From Dipteris shenzhenensis (taxonomy: Eukaryota > Polypodiophyta > Polypodiopsida > Gleicheniales), in the NCBI GenBank assembly GCA_047967505.1, contig CM106541.1: a DNA stretch of 64,000 nt; one strand, written 5' to 3'. Positions 24,018 through 36,569 of this stretch are shown piece after piece. How positions within the stretch are numbered: position 1 is the first letter of the stretch; each line of letters begins with the position of its first letter. A model generated the notes under the pieces. The model worked only from the letters and a program-made list of their open reading frames with translations. It did no database searches and was not told where the DNA came from. The translations under genes were made by a program, and so were the position numbers.

Positions 24018-27000
24018 TCACCAAGATCGAGTTCTGCGGAGGACGCGTGTTTGTGATTGCTGTTGATGCCTCATTTCAGGCAGACGGCCCTCCAAAGCCT
24101 GACAAAATGTTACCAGGATTATCACATCCTCCATTAGCTTGTGCAAAGCAAGGTACAATCCAACTGAAAGAAACACAAATACTAAATTCACATTTGCATG
24201 CAAAATGTGAGAGAGAAGATTGATGATGTATACCATGCCATATTGAAATAAAATGTGTGATTTCAAGCAGAACACACAATTCTTCCAAATTATTAGCTTG
24301 GGTCAAAGTTGTGCCTTAAATGAAAAACATAATTTTAAGGATTACCAAAAAATACAGTTAGTGACTAGTGATACGAATTCAAACATCCCTGGGGAAATTC
24401 CATCATCCATAGCGATCATGCCCTCCTCTTGCGTTCAGCTTATGAGTACGACAATGACAGTACAAATCGGCAGAGAGAATTAGTGAAGCCAACATGGCTA
24501 GCTGCCACAGAAACACAAGATGAACTAGAAAATTCGTGAGGCAATTGCCAGCACAAGATTGCCCTGGCTATATGACTGGGTATTGCATGATGATGCCAGA
24601 ACAGCAGTAACATACCTGATGTCCAGATTGCTCATTTCAACCATGCCCATTGGCTATTAGTAATTTAGGGCACACCTGCATGTACATTTCTGGTCGCTAT
24701 TGCTCCCATGCATGGAACAGAGGCCAATTATCAAGCTGTATGGCAAGTCTGGAGCTCTAATTGACTACTCTTGGAAGGATCCAAATGCATTGGCCTAGTC
24801 AAACTCTCGGGGTGATAGGACGGGCATATGGCATATTTCAGTAAGAGGAAATTTTGGCCTATGCCTCACAGACGTGTGGAACACAAGATGGCCATACAGA
24901 AGTTTCAACTTTCAAGGGACACCCACAACCCCAAAAAATCTGGAAGAGTGACTTATGACACTAGAAGCCTACTGTTTCCACCCAAAAAGTTAATAAAAAG
25001 AGCATAATTATTTCTGTTGATGAGCATTTGAAAGACTTCCCACCCCTCCATGAGGCCCTGCACATGGGCTGAATTTTTAAAACCCAAGGTTTGCACCATT
25101 ATGTCTCCACAAATAACTCCATTAGTGAAACAGACCAATTCCATCCAAGTTTGCACCGTTATGTCTCCACATGTAGCTCCATTAGTGAAACAAACAGATT
25201 CCATCGAAGAAAACAACACACAAATTTGCAGGTAGCAAGGCCTGGTTGGCCAGGTCAGCAGATTGGCACAACCGGTCCCAAGCATAGATCGGTCCATACA
25301 TTAAGTTAGGTCGGCTAAGCTGGCAAGTCGGCCAGGTCAGCAGCTTGGTGCAGGGGATCCCTCCCTCCGTCTATTAGAGGCATTAGAGCCATTGTGCTCC
25401 CAACCAAGCAAAGCTAATAAAACACAACCACAGAGCACCCAGCAGAGGGAGGTAAATGCCAGTAATAGGAGCAGTGTTGTGCTCAATGTTGGTACAATCT
25501 AGCAGCAGCATTTGGCAGGTCAACCTTAGCATTTGGATCTGGAGCATTATCTTGCTGCCTGATTGGGTGTATTTATCCCTATCTGTTTGTTTCTTTGAGT
25601 ATGCTTGTGTGCACACGTCACTTATGTGTGAGAAGTGGAGATGGTGGAGAGCACCAAAACATGCAGCTATCTTGAAAAGAGGTTGCAAGAATGCAGTACA
25701 AAGGGGCTCTCAACACGACAAAACCCTAGTGTGAGCTAAAACTCACTCAACCACTAGCTGAACCACTGACTGTAGTTAGAGAGGAAAATCTTAGAAGGAA
25801 AATTGCCCAAAATTGCCCCTAACTACTTAATACAAATGGTCACTGTCTGAAATATTACAATATTTCCAAGACCCCCCCTGCAGAGACAATGTCTTGGTGT
25901 ATAAGGAGCTATACCTTCATAAGACTCGAATATATCCAATCTTACAAATTAAATTTGTTTATAGAACAAGCAAAAGAACAAAGTACAATTTTTATTTTTT
26001 TTTAATGAGAAAATGACAAAAATAAAAAAGAAGAAAAAGAACTTAGCAAGCAAACCTCCACTAACTTGGCCCAATCTTGGCCATTGCTACAACTATCTCT
26101 ACCCAAATCAATTTTGTCCACAAATTTACAACGTGATGGAGGGGGACCAAAAAATCTCTCATTGCTTCAAAAAACTGAAATATGTTTGCATGTGTTTACA
26201 TATCCTAGCTTGCAAGTCGCCTCAATTTGCCCTTGTCAGTATCTGTCATCAAATGCCATTCCCAAAACGATAGTATGTTGATACACATTATTGATATCCC
26301 TCAAAAATACTAGAACATCCTTCAAAAGCATATTAATTAAATACTAGAACATCCACATCCTTCAAAAACTGCGGTTCTTTTGCCATCTAGAGGGCATGAG
26401 CTGAACTAAAGTCTAAAAACCACTTTTTCAGCTATAAACTTTCCATTTCAGCTTTAACCTTTTTCCTTAACACAAAAATGAGTAACTTGAAAGGTAAACT
26501 GATGCTAGATGTCTGCAATGCGCATAATCATAGAGATCCGAGGATGGAGTCATCGATTATACCTCATACTAGTAACTATAGATTAGAGAGCATATAAAAT
26601 ACACAACATACAAGAAAAAGAGGCCATGCCAAGTACACGATATATAGAAAGAGAGAATCAACACTGCCTCGGAGTTTCAAGAGCTTTGTTACGGCTGTGA
26701 CAGCAGGACAGAGGACCAAACCTCTGACATTTGAGGAGTTGTGTCCATTACTGCTACAGGAGAAAGCTCGGGAGAAGCTCTACAACGAGGACAAAGATGA
26801 CAAGGCGATGCTGGTGAAGGATTCCGCTGGTAAAGGAAAGGGCAAGCCTAACGGTGGCAAGTCCAATAAAGATGACTCTGACGATGAGGGGACTTCGTGT
26901 TAAGCCAGGCAATCTCCAATTCTCGAGGACAGGATAAACAGGTACAAACACCACTGGTGCCTCTCCGAACCCTGTCAAAGAAACCCCGAATCGGAGGCAA

Positions 27001-30000
27001 AAATCCACAACCGAAGATCTGTCAAAAGCCCCGGTTCAGAGGTCAAACAAAATAAAAAAATTATTAAAAAAGTTTTTTTCTGGACTGACCAGATCTGGCC
27101 GACCAGATTGACCTGGTCAGTCAAATCTGACCAGGTTGGTCAACCTGTTGGTTGACCGACTTAAAGCCCCTTCCTATTTAAAGGGGGGGGGCGCTAGGTA
27201 TTCCACAATCTCCTCTCTTCCAGCTCCAGAGGTTCCTGCACACCCTGAGCCACTTCTGCCTCCTGGCTGCCTCCTCTGCTGCCTCAACTTCTGCCTCCTG
27301 GCTGCCTCCTCTGCTGCCCTCCTTTCTGCTCCAGATTTGCCCTCTTTTCTGCCCCAGATCTGCCCCTCCTTTCTGCTCCAGATCTGCCCTCCTTTCTGCT
27401 CCAAATCTGCCCTCTTTTCTGCTCCAGATCAGCCTTCCTTTCTGCTTCAGTTCTGCCCTCCTTTCTGCATCAGATCTGCTCCAATTTCTGCTCCAGATCT
27501 GCCTTCTTTTAGCTTCAGATCTGTCCCAACTCCTGCTCCAGATCTGCCCTCAACTTCTGCTCCAGATCTACCTCCAACTTCCGCTCCAGATTATGTTCCT
27601 TCTATTCCAAATCTGCAGCAACCCCTGCATCAGTTTGCTGTCTCAGATTTGGTTCAGTTCCAACTTGTGGAGCTAGTGCAGAAGTCCACTACAGTTGTCA
27701 GGACTGACGTTTGCTTCCTCCAGAGCTTCTCTCATATCTTCACTTGTACTGAGTTCCGTTTGTGATATATATATCTTCTTCAGTCATTAATTGTCTTCAG
27801 TATTTTTTATTTGTCTCCAAGTATTTTCTTTATACTTCGAAGAGGAAGCACAAGAAGAAGTGTTTCTATTGTGATACGCCCGGACATTTTGCAAAGGACT
27901 GCAGAAAGAAAAAGGCGGATCTGAAAAACAAACAGGAGTCTGACTCAGATTCAGAGGGAAAGGCCAAAGCTAATGTGGTAATCGAAGAATTGTTCCTGGT
28001 GACATCACCAAGTGTTACCGAGGTCAGATATGTTGATCCAGAAATCACAGTAAGGATGTCTGACATAGAGATGTGGGTCGACGAGGAGTCGGATGCCTTT
28101 GTGAAGGTGAAGGACAGTATGGAGCGCTTGGTACCTTCCAGGTGTGTAGCTGTTGATACTGACACGAGGGTGGATTCCATGGAAAGCCCTAGGGTCTCAT
28201 GGTCAGATGGATGCTGGACTTCAGAAGGGGACAGTACAGGATTACACAGGATCTTGGCGGGTGCCTCATTGAGGTACAGGGTTTGCTTTCAGAGCGAACA
28301 TTCAGGCAGTACAACAGTCTGGTATGTATTTGATATTCTGCATTTGAGCCTTTATAGCATGCTGTGGAGAGATTCTGCTCTTCATTTGTCTCAGGTGATA
28401 AGAGATTGGAAGGAATTGGCCTTCTTCGAAGGCAGAAGGGGAAGTATTGGTGCTTCTTCAAATCTCGGACGCAGATTGCTAGAAGGTGGTGGACAAAGAG
28501 TAATGAAGCCAGAAGAGTACCTGCTTGAGAACTCAGCAAGAGTTCATGGTCCAGGTTATCTGGAAATATTCATTGGTTGCAGACCTTGCCAAAGGAAGGA
28601 CGGGTTGAAACAGACCCTCAAAGCATGGTGCCTGAAAGACTCCAGGTTGTTCACTCATTATGAGGGGGACGACTGGAAGATCGTGACGGCTGGATTGCTG
28701 GAGTTCAGAGGCGGGAATGCGACTGAAGGAGGTGGTACCAGGAGGTGCTACCAGAGATGGACCTGTGTACCAGGATGGTGTGCAGAAGCAAAACCGGACC
28801 TGGTGGAGCAGGAGCCACTGGATGAAAAGCCAGGAAAAGATTTCGACACCGAAATGTTCCAGAGGACTACAACCAGGGAGTTACTGGAGCATCTTCATCG
28901 ACGTGTTGGCATTGGGCTGAGATGTGTCGGTGAGAGGGGGTGTTGGAGAGGTCACCGCCCCATCTGTAAGCCCCCATATGAGGAGAGCATGGGGGGGGTG
29001 AACCTAAGCGCAAAAGCATGGCACCCAGGTGCTAGTGAAGGGCCTGGCAGAGGCAGCTCAAGGCACCTTCATGGCAGGATGCAGTCACGGAATAGGTGAC
29101 CCGGATGGCAAGGGTTGCAGGCAGGATCTCGACCTGCAGCAAGCCCTGGATAAGGCGCATTGACAGCAGCAGGAACAGCAGTGCTTTGGGGCCTGGAAAG
29201 AAACCTGGCAGGCCAGCACAGCAGGCTGGAACAGGCCTCACATGGAGGCAGACAGTGGCGCAGGGCCACATGGCAAAGAGGGGGATCAGAGGCTGGACTG
29301 GACCCTATATTTATAGGGCATCTGCCCTTGAAAGGTGGGCCAAGGGCCCTTGTATTGAGAGCCCCAAAAGGGCAGCCCACAGTCCCATAAATAGGGAGCT
29401 GTGGGTCGGTTTTGGTCAGCCAGGGGCAGGGGGCTGAACCGACCAGCAGTCGGCCCTTTCTAGGGCTGCTGGGTCGGTTGGCTGGCCAGGCTCTTGGGCC
29501 TATATAAAGAGGGCATTCAGGCCTTATTTTGACATCACTTGCAGCAGCAGATCCAGAGCAGAAAGGAGCAGCAGGCAGCCACCCTCTGGACCTACATTCA
29601 GGAGGATAGAGAGGTGCTAGCAGGGCTGCAGACTTAGCCAGGAGGCTGCCCACCTAGGCTGGTTTCCAGACAGCAAGGTGGAGAGGATCATCCTAGACGG
29701 AAAGTTTACTTACGCTCAAGGTGGAGCACGCGGACTCTAGTCTAGAGATAGCCAGCAGATAGGAGGACTTTGTGGTAAGATCAGAGAACCACACCATTGG
29801 TGGGACTCTGGATCTGTCTCTCTTGTATTGTGTCCATAGTTGTGGACGGAAATATATTATATGGTGGTTTCTCTATCTAGTTTGGTTCATTGTCTATTGA
29901 TGAGTCTGCACACCTATTGAATGCACATAAGTAAAGAAGTTTGTGATTCCACACCCCACACCGCACACTGTGTGAGCTCCTGGGCATTACTATAAGTCTT

Positions 30001-31954
30001 CCGCTGCGTGTACCCTCTGTTGGGTCTTTTCAAACATCTTGCTCATGCGTGCACCAAATGTGTACAATTCGTATGTGAGTGGTGTGTTTGGAGTCTGCAG
30101 GGTCAAGAATGAGTGATGTAGGTGATGAGGTACTGAGAGTGAGCTAAGCAATGATGTGGATGGAGGTACCCTTGTGAACATAAAATGATGTACTTGGCTT
30201 ACAAAACTAAAAACAAACATTGTGTGAACATCTCTCTTATCTTGCACCATGTTGCTCCACCTTTATCCCCACTTGAGTACTCTTATCTTTCTCCCTCTAT
30301 CCGCCATGGCTTTCTAACAGCTTTAAGTGTATGCAAGTAAAACAGACAGTCGAGTTAGCTGCCTAAACAGTCTGACGTTACCTTGATTGCTCGTCCTGTC
30401 TGCAAAAGTTTTCGACCTCAGTTCAGATTCTAGGGTTTCATATTTGTCGTCCAGAGTTGACCTTCTTCCACGTCTGCAGCCCTTCCTCGTATTTCGTCAT
30501 AAGAATATCCACTGGTTTCTGTGGATCAAGCTCAGCTTACCTAGCCCAGTGAAGTACGAAATGCATGCAAACCAGAATACTCGAGGATCGTACCATACCA
30601 TTAGCCCCAGTACCTGTCGTTCCCTAATTAAACCTTATCCATGGTAACAAATTCTCTGATTCGTATTTTAAATACGAGATCAGACAACATTTGCTAACGA
30701 ACTAATACTTAAAATCGATCCTTGTGTAGAAAGAATTATTTTTAAGAGAAGATTGGTTAGGGCATGGATCTTTAAAGGCAACGAGCAGTTACGCAAGAAT
30801 AAAACAATTCGCAAAAGCCAGCATGCAAGACTACTACGACGGACCGAAAAAGGCACCTGTTGCTTCTTCAGTCTTGAATTCTCCTCCTTCAACAGAGTTA
30901 CCTCAGCTTCTAGCTCAACGGTATAAGCCTGGAATACAGCATAACGTAGAAAACTGAGCCATCGGTGCCATAATTGTGCTGTGTAGTGACCAGTATTTGA
31001 GACCACAAGAATACATTTACTCTTCACCTGTTTTCTAGCTCTAGATCTAGCGGCCGACTCTCTGTTCTTAATCATTCGCCTCTGCCGTCTCTCCACGGTT
31101 TTTTCAATCACAGCCTCAGCTGCACCTCTCTTCTTGCCATGCATAGAGTAGTCAGAGACGACGGGCGATAATGCAAGGCCGCTCGCAAGACTGCCTGGAC
31201 CCAACCCTGCACCATCCGGCAGTCCATCATACATCGAATTGCCTGGCAACATCAGATTCGGAGGATGAACCCCCCTTTTGGCTACTGCTAACGCAGCGGC
31301 AGCCTCCGCTTGCTGCAGCAAATGCTGTTGTTGACGAGAAGCGTAAGCCATCCAATCTGATTGGAGAGTCGGAGCGGCCATAATCTCCATACCGGAAGGA
31401 TGCGTATCAGAAATTGTGCCGCCGGAGACAGGAGGATACATAGAAAGACCACCGTTTGCATCGGCTGCCTGGACGGCATCACCGTCTTCCCTTACTACGC
31501 CCGCCCTTACCAAAAAATCCTCGAGTGTCATTTCCCCCAGAGTTCCTTGGCGACGCTGCTGCGTGTCTGCGGAAGTGTCTTCGGGCTTTCGCTGAATGTC
31601 TTTCCAGACCTCGTCCACGGTTTTCCTGCTCAGGGTTCTAGGAATGGCGAGGCTGCCTTGGCGCTGCAAGCTCTGCTGCCGAGCAAGAGTGCCAGACCGA
31701 GCATCCGCACCAGAAGGGCCGCTTGCCATCGCTGCGGCCATTGCCTGGCTCTCTTCCGCAGTCCAAATATTTTTCAAAAATTCATCCATGTTCATGCTCC
31801 CGAAGTTCTTCCCTGGCTCATTGATAGAGTTTTGAAGCTCCTCCAGCGTGAGGGAATAGATAGAAGGCTGCCGTGTGAGGGAGGAAAAGGAGGAAGTATG
31901 AGCAGGGCCGGAGTTTCCACCAGCGGAAGACGAGAGCATGGTTTGCGATCCCAT
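24018..31954 (-). CDS. ABF/AREB/ABI5-type bZIP transcription factor (three exons)
   Basis: Exons on the minus strand: 31954-31028, 30928-30857, 24098-24018, giving 359 residues; all junctions are GT-AG and phase 0. The start is MGSQ, the usual start of this family; an in-frame ATG at 32029 is less likely. Conserved blocks are in order: C1 RQPSIYSLTLEELQ (28-41), C2 KNFGSMNMDEFLKNIWTAEE (49-68), a VDEVWKDIQ block (113-121) and C3 GTLGEMTLEDFLVRAGVV (137-154). The basic region ends exon 1 (NRESAARSRARKQ, to 309). The leucine zipper is exon 2 (310-333), and exon 3 gives the C4 tail VLRRTRSW. RQPS, RQQS and RQGS fit SnRK2 (RxxS) phosphorylation sites. Family members bind ABRE (ACGTG) elements in the nucleus and drive abscisic-acid, drought and seed or spore responses. 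Intron 1 is 99 bp; intron 2 is ~6.76 kb and full of transposons. Confidence 0.9.
25087..25206 (+). repeat. 60-bp tandem duplication
   Basis: Two adjacent copies (25087-25146, 25147-25206) of a unit reading GTTTGCACC.TTATGTCTCC and CTCCATTAGTGAAACA, differing at a handful of positions. Confidence 0.9.
26898..27833 (+). mobile_element. Solo LTR inserted in the copia gag
   Basis: A 936-bp insert starting TGTTAAGCC, flanked by ACTTCG at 26892-26897 and 27834-27839. It carries a TATA-like TATTTAAAGG near 27176 and repeated GACCAG/CTGGTC phrases upstream. If the TSD is five bases (CTTCG), the insert ends in TA rather than the usual CA. A lone LTR with a TSD is what recombination between two LTRs of a full element leaves behind. 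Confidence 0.75.
27320..27600 (+). repeat. Degenerate ~25-30-bp tandem array in the solo LTR
   Basis: Repeats of CTGCTCCAGATCTGCCCTCC and close variants, about ten units. The open frame across it reads as Ser-Ala-Pro-Asp-Leu-Pro repeats and is probably not a protein. Confidence 0.85.
28941..30035 (+). repeat. 3' LTR of the copia-like element
   Basis: Begins TGTTGGAG directly after a polypurine tract. It has a core promoter TATATAAAG near 29501 and T-rich, A-rich sequence downstream. The 3' end is placed near CTTTTCAAACA (about 30025-30035) because AACA mirrors the TGTT start. There is no second LTR here to confirm it. Confidence 0.6.
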
Positions 31955-32345
31955 GTCGGCACAAATCACCTGCCTACGAGGCGAGGGTGGAAGGGGGGGA
32001 TGCAGGCGAGGGGGTGAAACAAAGATCAAATCTCGACCGGGAGCGACCCGGGGAGAGGAGGTGAGAGCATTCGGCGAGGGGGAGGGAGAGCAGGGATGGT
32101 GTGGGGAGGGAAAAACGGGAGGAAAGATGCAGGCAAGGGGAGGGGGGGATCCCTAAAAAGGAGGCGGAAATTCATCAGGGGAGCGGGAAGGGGGGGGGGG
32201 GGGGGGGGGGAAGAAGGAACCTGTTACGCCATAGACGTCGGAGGCAAGGGCAAAAGCGTGGCGATCGCCATAGCCAGGAGCTTGATGAGGAGGAGGAGGA
32301 GGAGGAGGAGGAGGAGCTCAAAATTGTGCAAAGAAAATTGATGTA
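31955..32345 (-). promoter_or_regulatory. bZIP 5' leader and promoter region with a 21-G run and GAG repeat
   Basis: Directly upstream of the bZIP start. On the plus strand it is G-rich, with an unbroken G run at 32190-32210 and a (GAG)n run at ~32287-32318. On the transcribed gene's strand these are C and CTC tracts, as in many plant 5' leaders. No TATA box or ABRE was located with confidence. Confidence 0.5.
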
Positions 32346-35300
32346 GCTGTGGTGGTGTTGTTTTTGTTGTAAGAAGACGACGATGATGAAATGGCAACGT
32401 GAAAATGAATCCTATATTCACCACCACCACCACCAACAATAGAGAATATTTCAAAACCGCCCTCCCCTTCTTAAAACCACCACCCCCAACAACAAAACCA
32501 CCCCCGTTTTATCCCTCACCGGCTCACTTCCGAGTAGCGAACTTGGTCGCCCAAGACTTTCCCCCTCGGAACATCGCAAGCCCGCTCTCGCTGCCCGCCC
32601 GCCATTTCCTACGTCGGCTGGCAGCCCGCGAGCCATTTTCTAATTGGGACAAGACGACTCCCCCACCTTTCCCAGGCCCCCAGGGCGGCGGCTTAGAGTG
32701 TTTGTTTGAAGGTAGGTGGGACTCGAGCAGGTTGATGGCATTACGGTTTTGAATAAATCTTGATCCCATGGTCAAGATTAATCTTCCGCCAACCCACGCC
32801 TTTCGCGGGCTAGAGAAAATGAGGGAGGAATCCTTTCCCACTTGGAAAATGGCTCACTCGAGGAGGACTCCACCACCTTCACAAGCTTGGGGACGGGCTT
32901 CACCTCATCACACATGTCATTCGAATTCGAGTAGGCTTGATTCGAGCACATGTATTCGGGGGAGGTAGTACCATTCTAGATTATGCTGCCCAAGTTTTTG
33001 ACGGCAAATGAAAATCACTTCCAGATCAGCTTTGGCTAGATTTACACAAGCTCGACAACGCCCGAGAAAATCGACGTCCGATTATTTTTTAAAGAAAAAC
33101 TACTCATCATCCGACAGCGAAGTCACAAACGGCAGACAAACTTGATGGTAAATTACACACATTAGTATATTGGTCCCAATTTTCATGGACTTCCGCCCTC
33201 CACCCAAGCTCTTGGGCAAGCTTGGGATGCCGCTCAAGATTTTGCTTCTTTTGGGTGTGACTCAACTGCCATGTCCATTTTTTCGAGCTTGTGTCCAACT
33301 ATTTGTGAAATGCACAAACCCAACAATACAATTTCTTATCGATTGAGGGGACTTCCACATACTTGTCCATGGACGTATGTGAAACCAATTTCAGGCAATA
33401 GGGCATCTCCCTAAACAAGCGGTTGGCTACCCTCGTTCGAATCTTGCTCAGAGAGCATAGGTCCTGGTCAATTATGCAATGGGATCATGGATGGGCGCAT
33501 AGGGGGAGTTAGTACATTGTGACAAGAGTCTCCCAACTAGCTTTGGAGGGGGAGTAACATCTCATGGCATAATTAGGGCCTCATCACGTGGAGTCATGTT
33601 CACTCCAACCTACCATAGCCCCATGAGCATGAGAAATGCAATCAACTTCCCAGCATTCTTCTAGGGGGGGGGTATTGCCATGGATGCAAATGTTGTGATT
33701 TTCCATGATCAAGCACATTCTCATTGTTACATGAGCAACATGTATGATCTGCACAAAATCCCTTTACCTATGTCCTAGCTCTTAGAGGGCTCATAGTACA
33801 CTCTACACATGAGGCTCAGTTCATATCCCATGAATCTTGAGCTTACCGGAAGAATTCTAGAGAGGAGGAACTCTTGTGGAGTCAAACTATCACATGGGAG
33901 TGCACACCCAAAAAATTTCAAGTACTCTCATTACATTGGCAAGCGATCATCCTCAACACCATGGTTGGACTGGGACTCATAATTCTCCTACCATTACTTA
34001 CCCCATCTTTCGTGAACACAATGACTAAGTGAGTGATTTTTTACTACTGGCACAATCATTCATGTTACATCTCCTTTCATTTGTTCCTTTACAAATGGGT
34101 GCACGTGTACACATGCATGTGTGGGTTGAAGTGTGCATGCACATCAATGCACCTAGGTGTGTGTATGTGCACATGTACACAAGTGCATTGTGCATGTGCA
34201 TGTGATGTAAGGTATGCATGCATGCATGTGATTGTGTGTCAGGCAGCCAGAGATCCAGAGAGCTATCCTCAACTTTGTTTCCCAACATTTAATATGAACC
34301 TATTAGTACATTTGGAGTTTCCTACAAAGTGCTATTATAAAGTTTTGACTTTCAAAATATCATTTGCCATCAATGAAATGCATCTTTTCCTTTATTAAGA
34401 ATGGAGGCATCGCTATTGCCACCTAATAAGACATATCTTCCTTTTTTATAGAGAATTGTAATTAAGCTCAACTACAAAAGTAAGGTCGATTATTTTTTCC
34501 TTAAATTATTTGTCTATTTTCCACATGAGATATTTGCAGCCATGAACACAGAAACTATAACTTTAGGATAGAATTGTATCCGCATTCATGGAAGAAGTTC
34601 TTAGAAAGCCCTTATTGAAAATATTGATGAATTCCATAGATACCACAAGAGAGGTGGATACCATTGCTTTCTCACTCACAAGTATTTGGACATGAGTCGA
34701 GTCATTACCTACCTAGACCAATAACTATTTGGCCTAGGTACGCTCACAAATATTTGGACACGATGAGATTTGAGGTGGACACCATTGCTTGTGCGCTCAC
34801 AAGTACTTGAACATGAGCCAATCATTAACTACCTAGACCAATAGTCCAAGCACCTTTTGCACATCAGGCCACTAAATCATGGTCTAGGTTTAAGAGGCTT
34901 GATACTACGCATGGTTCTCAACACAAGGGGTCACATGATTTCTTTACAAGAGGATTGACTATACATTGTCCAGCTTGGAATCCTCGGTCCCCGCTCTGGA
35001 GAGGCATCAAATTCTATATTAAGAGTTGCCTACAACAATAGATTTCAAAGCCAAATCAATCACACATGAATGCAACACATGGAGGCTTCATAAATCAAAG
35101 GAACACAGCAACCAATTAAGATGTTAGTATAGACAAAGTTAAAGTGATACCATAAGATTGACTATGCATGCTATTGTAAATCTAGAAGGCATGTACAAGG
35201 GTATACAATATCCCTTGGAAAATAAGTAATTTCATGTTATCGACAACAGACCTAGAGTTTTGTGAGCACCAATATGAGAAAAATGTCTGGCCTTGACAAG

Positions 35301-36569
35301 AAAATGTGTGAAGGAAATTGGGTAAAAGGTCTACAAGTATCATGATTACATAAAACAACCACACACACACACACACACAATGCATTGTGAGTCCAAGGTT
35401 GGCACATAAATTTGTGTTCCACCAAGGACAAAGCACCTTGACTCTAGGGAGCATTTCTTCCAAAGAGATGTATACTAGAAGACTTTTTAATTTGTGGCAA
35501 CAAAAATAATGATGTAATACGTTTAAGAGCTATTGGGAAGAAAGCTGATTTGGACATCATTGAGAAGCTATAGGCTAGGGTAATCGAGAAAGGCATTCCC
35601 ATCAAGAGGAATGCTAAGTGAAAATAATTAATTCTACTTCAAATTTTATTTCTAGAAGTTCAGTGGAAGGCGTATCTCAAGATTTGTATGTTGGGGGAAG
35701 GTAAACGTCTTCATATATGCACTAATCTACTATTGCTACATGGACTCTTTGGACAATCTACTATCAAAGAGGCACATTGCTCATGCCCTAATGGAATGTT
35801 GCTACAAATATTAATGCTAAGATGAGTCTATATTAAAATTTTACTTTGAGTCTCAATTTGTAACCATAGGACAAACTTTCAAAGCAACATACACTTTCAT
35901 ATATGAAACCACACAATACACTTTCAAAGAAACTTATACTTTCTATGTGTAACCACAACATACACTTTCAAAACAACTTCAAAGCAATTACAATAGTGAA
36001 TAAATGAAGTGACCGCACAACTTTTTAGTACTTTTCTAGCTTCAAATGTCATAGTAGATTCAAAGTTGAGGGCCTTTGATTCATGAAAATGTTAAAAGTT
36101 AAGATCAAACGCTTCCTATGATTCACACTAGACAGTAAATAAAGTGAAAGCTTTTAGAGAACAATGAGAAAGTTTTACAAGTCAAAGTGTGTGTAAAGTA
36201 TAGGAAAATGCAGTTGTTAAGTTCAAATTGATAATGTGACGCACGAATATATAGGTGATCAAGTGTGGTAATATTTTTTAGTGCAAATGAAAGTTTTTAG
36301 AAAACCTCAATCGACTCTAGAAAATTCAAAGTATTTGTGCATTCTATTAAGATTTCTAGCTTACTGAAGCATTTTTACTATAAATTTATACCAACTTGAG
36401 AGGTCATTCCATGCAGGTGATGGCTCCTTATAGGTATTTTAAAAAGTAAAGTTCTTGCTTGAAGCTTTTCGAGATGGTTTGAGCCCTTGTGAGTTTACAA
36501 ATTGGGTGTTGAGTTATGTAATTACTATGAAAATGGCACAAAGCTCATAGTGACTGGCTTTGTGTAGGA
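32346..36569. other. Spacer with minor repeats
   Basis: No gene supported. It contains a CCA/CCAC-rich stretch (~32419-32500), a TG/CA and GCATGCATGCATG-rich stretch (34095-34235), a 75-bp direct duplication (34651-34726 and 34772-34845, starting GAGGTGGA.ACCATTGCTT), and an (AC)n run at ~35359-35380. Confidence 0.55.

Larger units (their letters stand above)
26697..28940 (+). pseudogene. copia-like gag with CCHC zinc knuckle, interrupted
   Basis: The first part (to 26897) reads PLTFEELCPLLLQEKAR and a Lys/Gly/Asp-rich stretch, as in copia gag. After the inserted LTR the frame resumes as a Lys-rich stretch and CFYCDTPGHFAKDC (~27859-27900), a CX2CX4HX4C zinc knuckle that binds RNA. Removing the insertion and one copy of its target repeat joins the two parts in frame. 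The following open frame runs on to the polypurine tract for ~350 residues but shows no protease, integrase or RT signature that I can name. FAKDxRKKKxD also occurs in the gag remnant at 53.1 kb. Confidence 0.7.
26690..30035 (+). mobile_element. Truncated copia-like LTR retrotransposon in bZIP intron 2
   Basis: Plus-strand element, opposite to the host gene. It has a gag fragment (26697-26897 plus 27840 onward), a downstream open stretch, a polypurine tract (GAGAGGGGG, 28932-28940) and an LTR starting TGTTGGAG at 28941. A solo LTR interrupts gag. No 5' LTR or standard integrase or reverse-transcriptase motifs were seen, so the copy is truncated or non-autonomous. The right end is approximate. 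Confidence 0.72.
24099..30856 (-). other. bZIP intron 2 (about 6.76 kb)
   Basis: On the minus strand the donor is CAG|GTGCCT at 30856 and the acceptor is TTTTGTCAG ending at 24099. Splicing keeps phase 0 and joins the zipper to the C4 tail. The intron holds a 60-bp tandem duplication, a copia-like element on the opposite strand, and a solo LTR nested within it. Confidence 0.82.

Noticed and set aside
27136-27765. 209-codon Pro/Ser-rich protein gene
   Set aside because: It covers a degenerate tandem repeat inside a solo LTR, has no domain, and the reading repeats with the DNA unit.
31361-32017. Long plus-strand open frame opposite the bZIP gene
   Set aside because: It is a shadow of the GC-rich bZIP first exon. 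The minus strand carries the conserved blocks.
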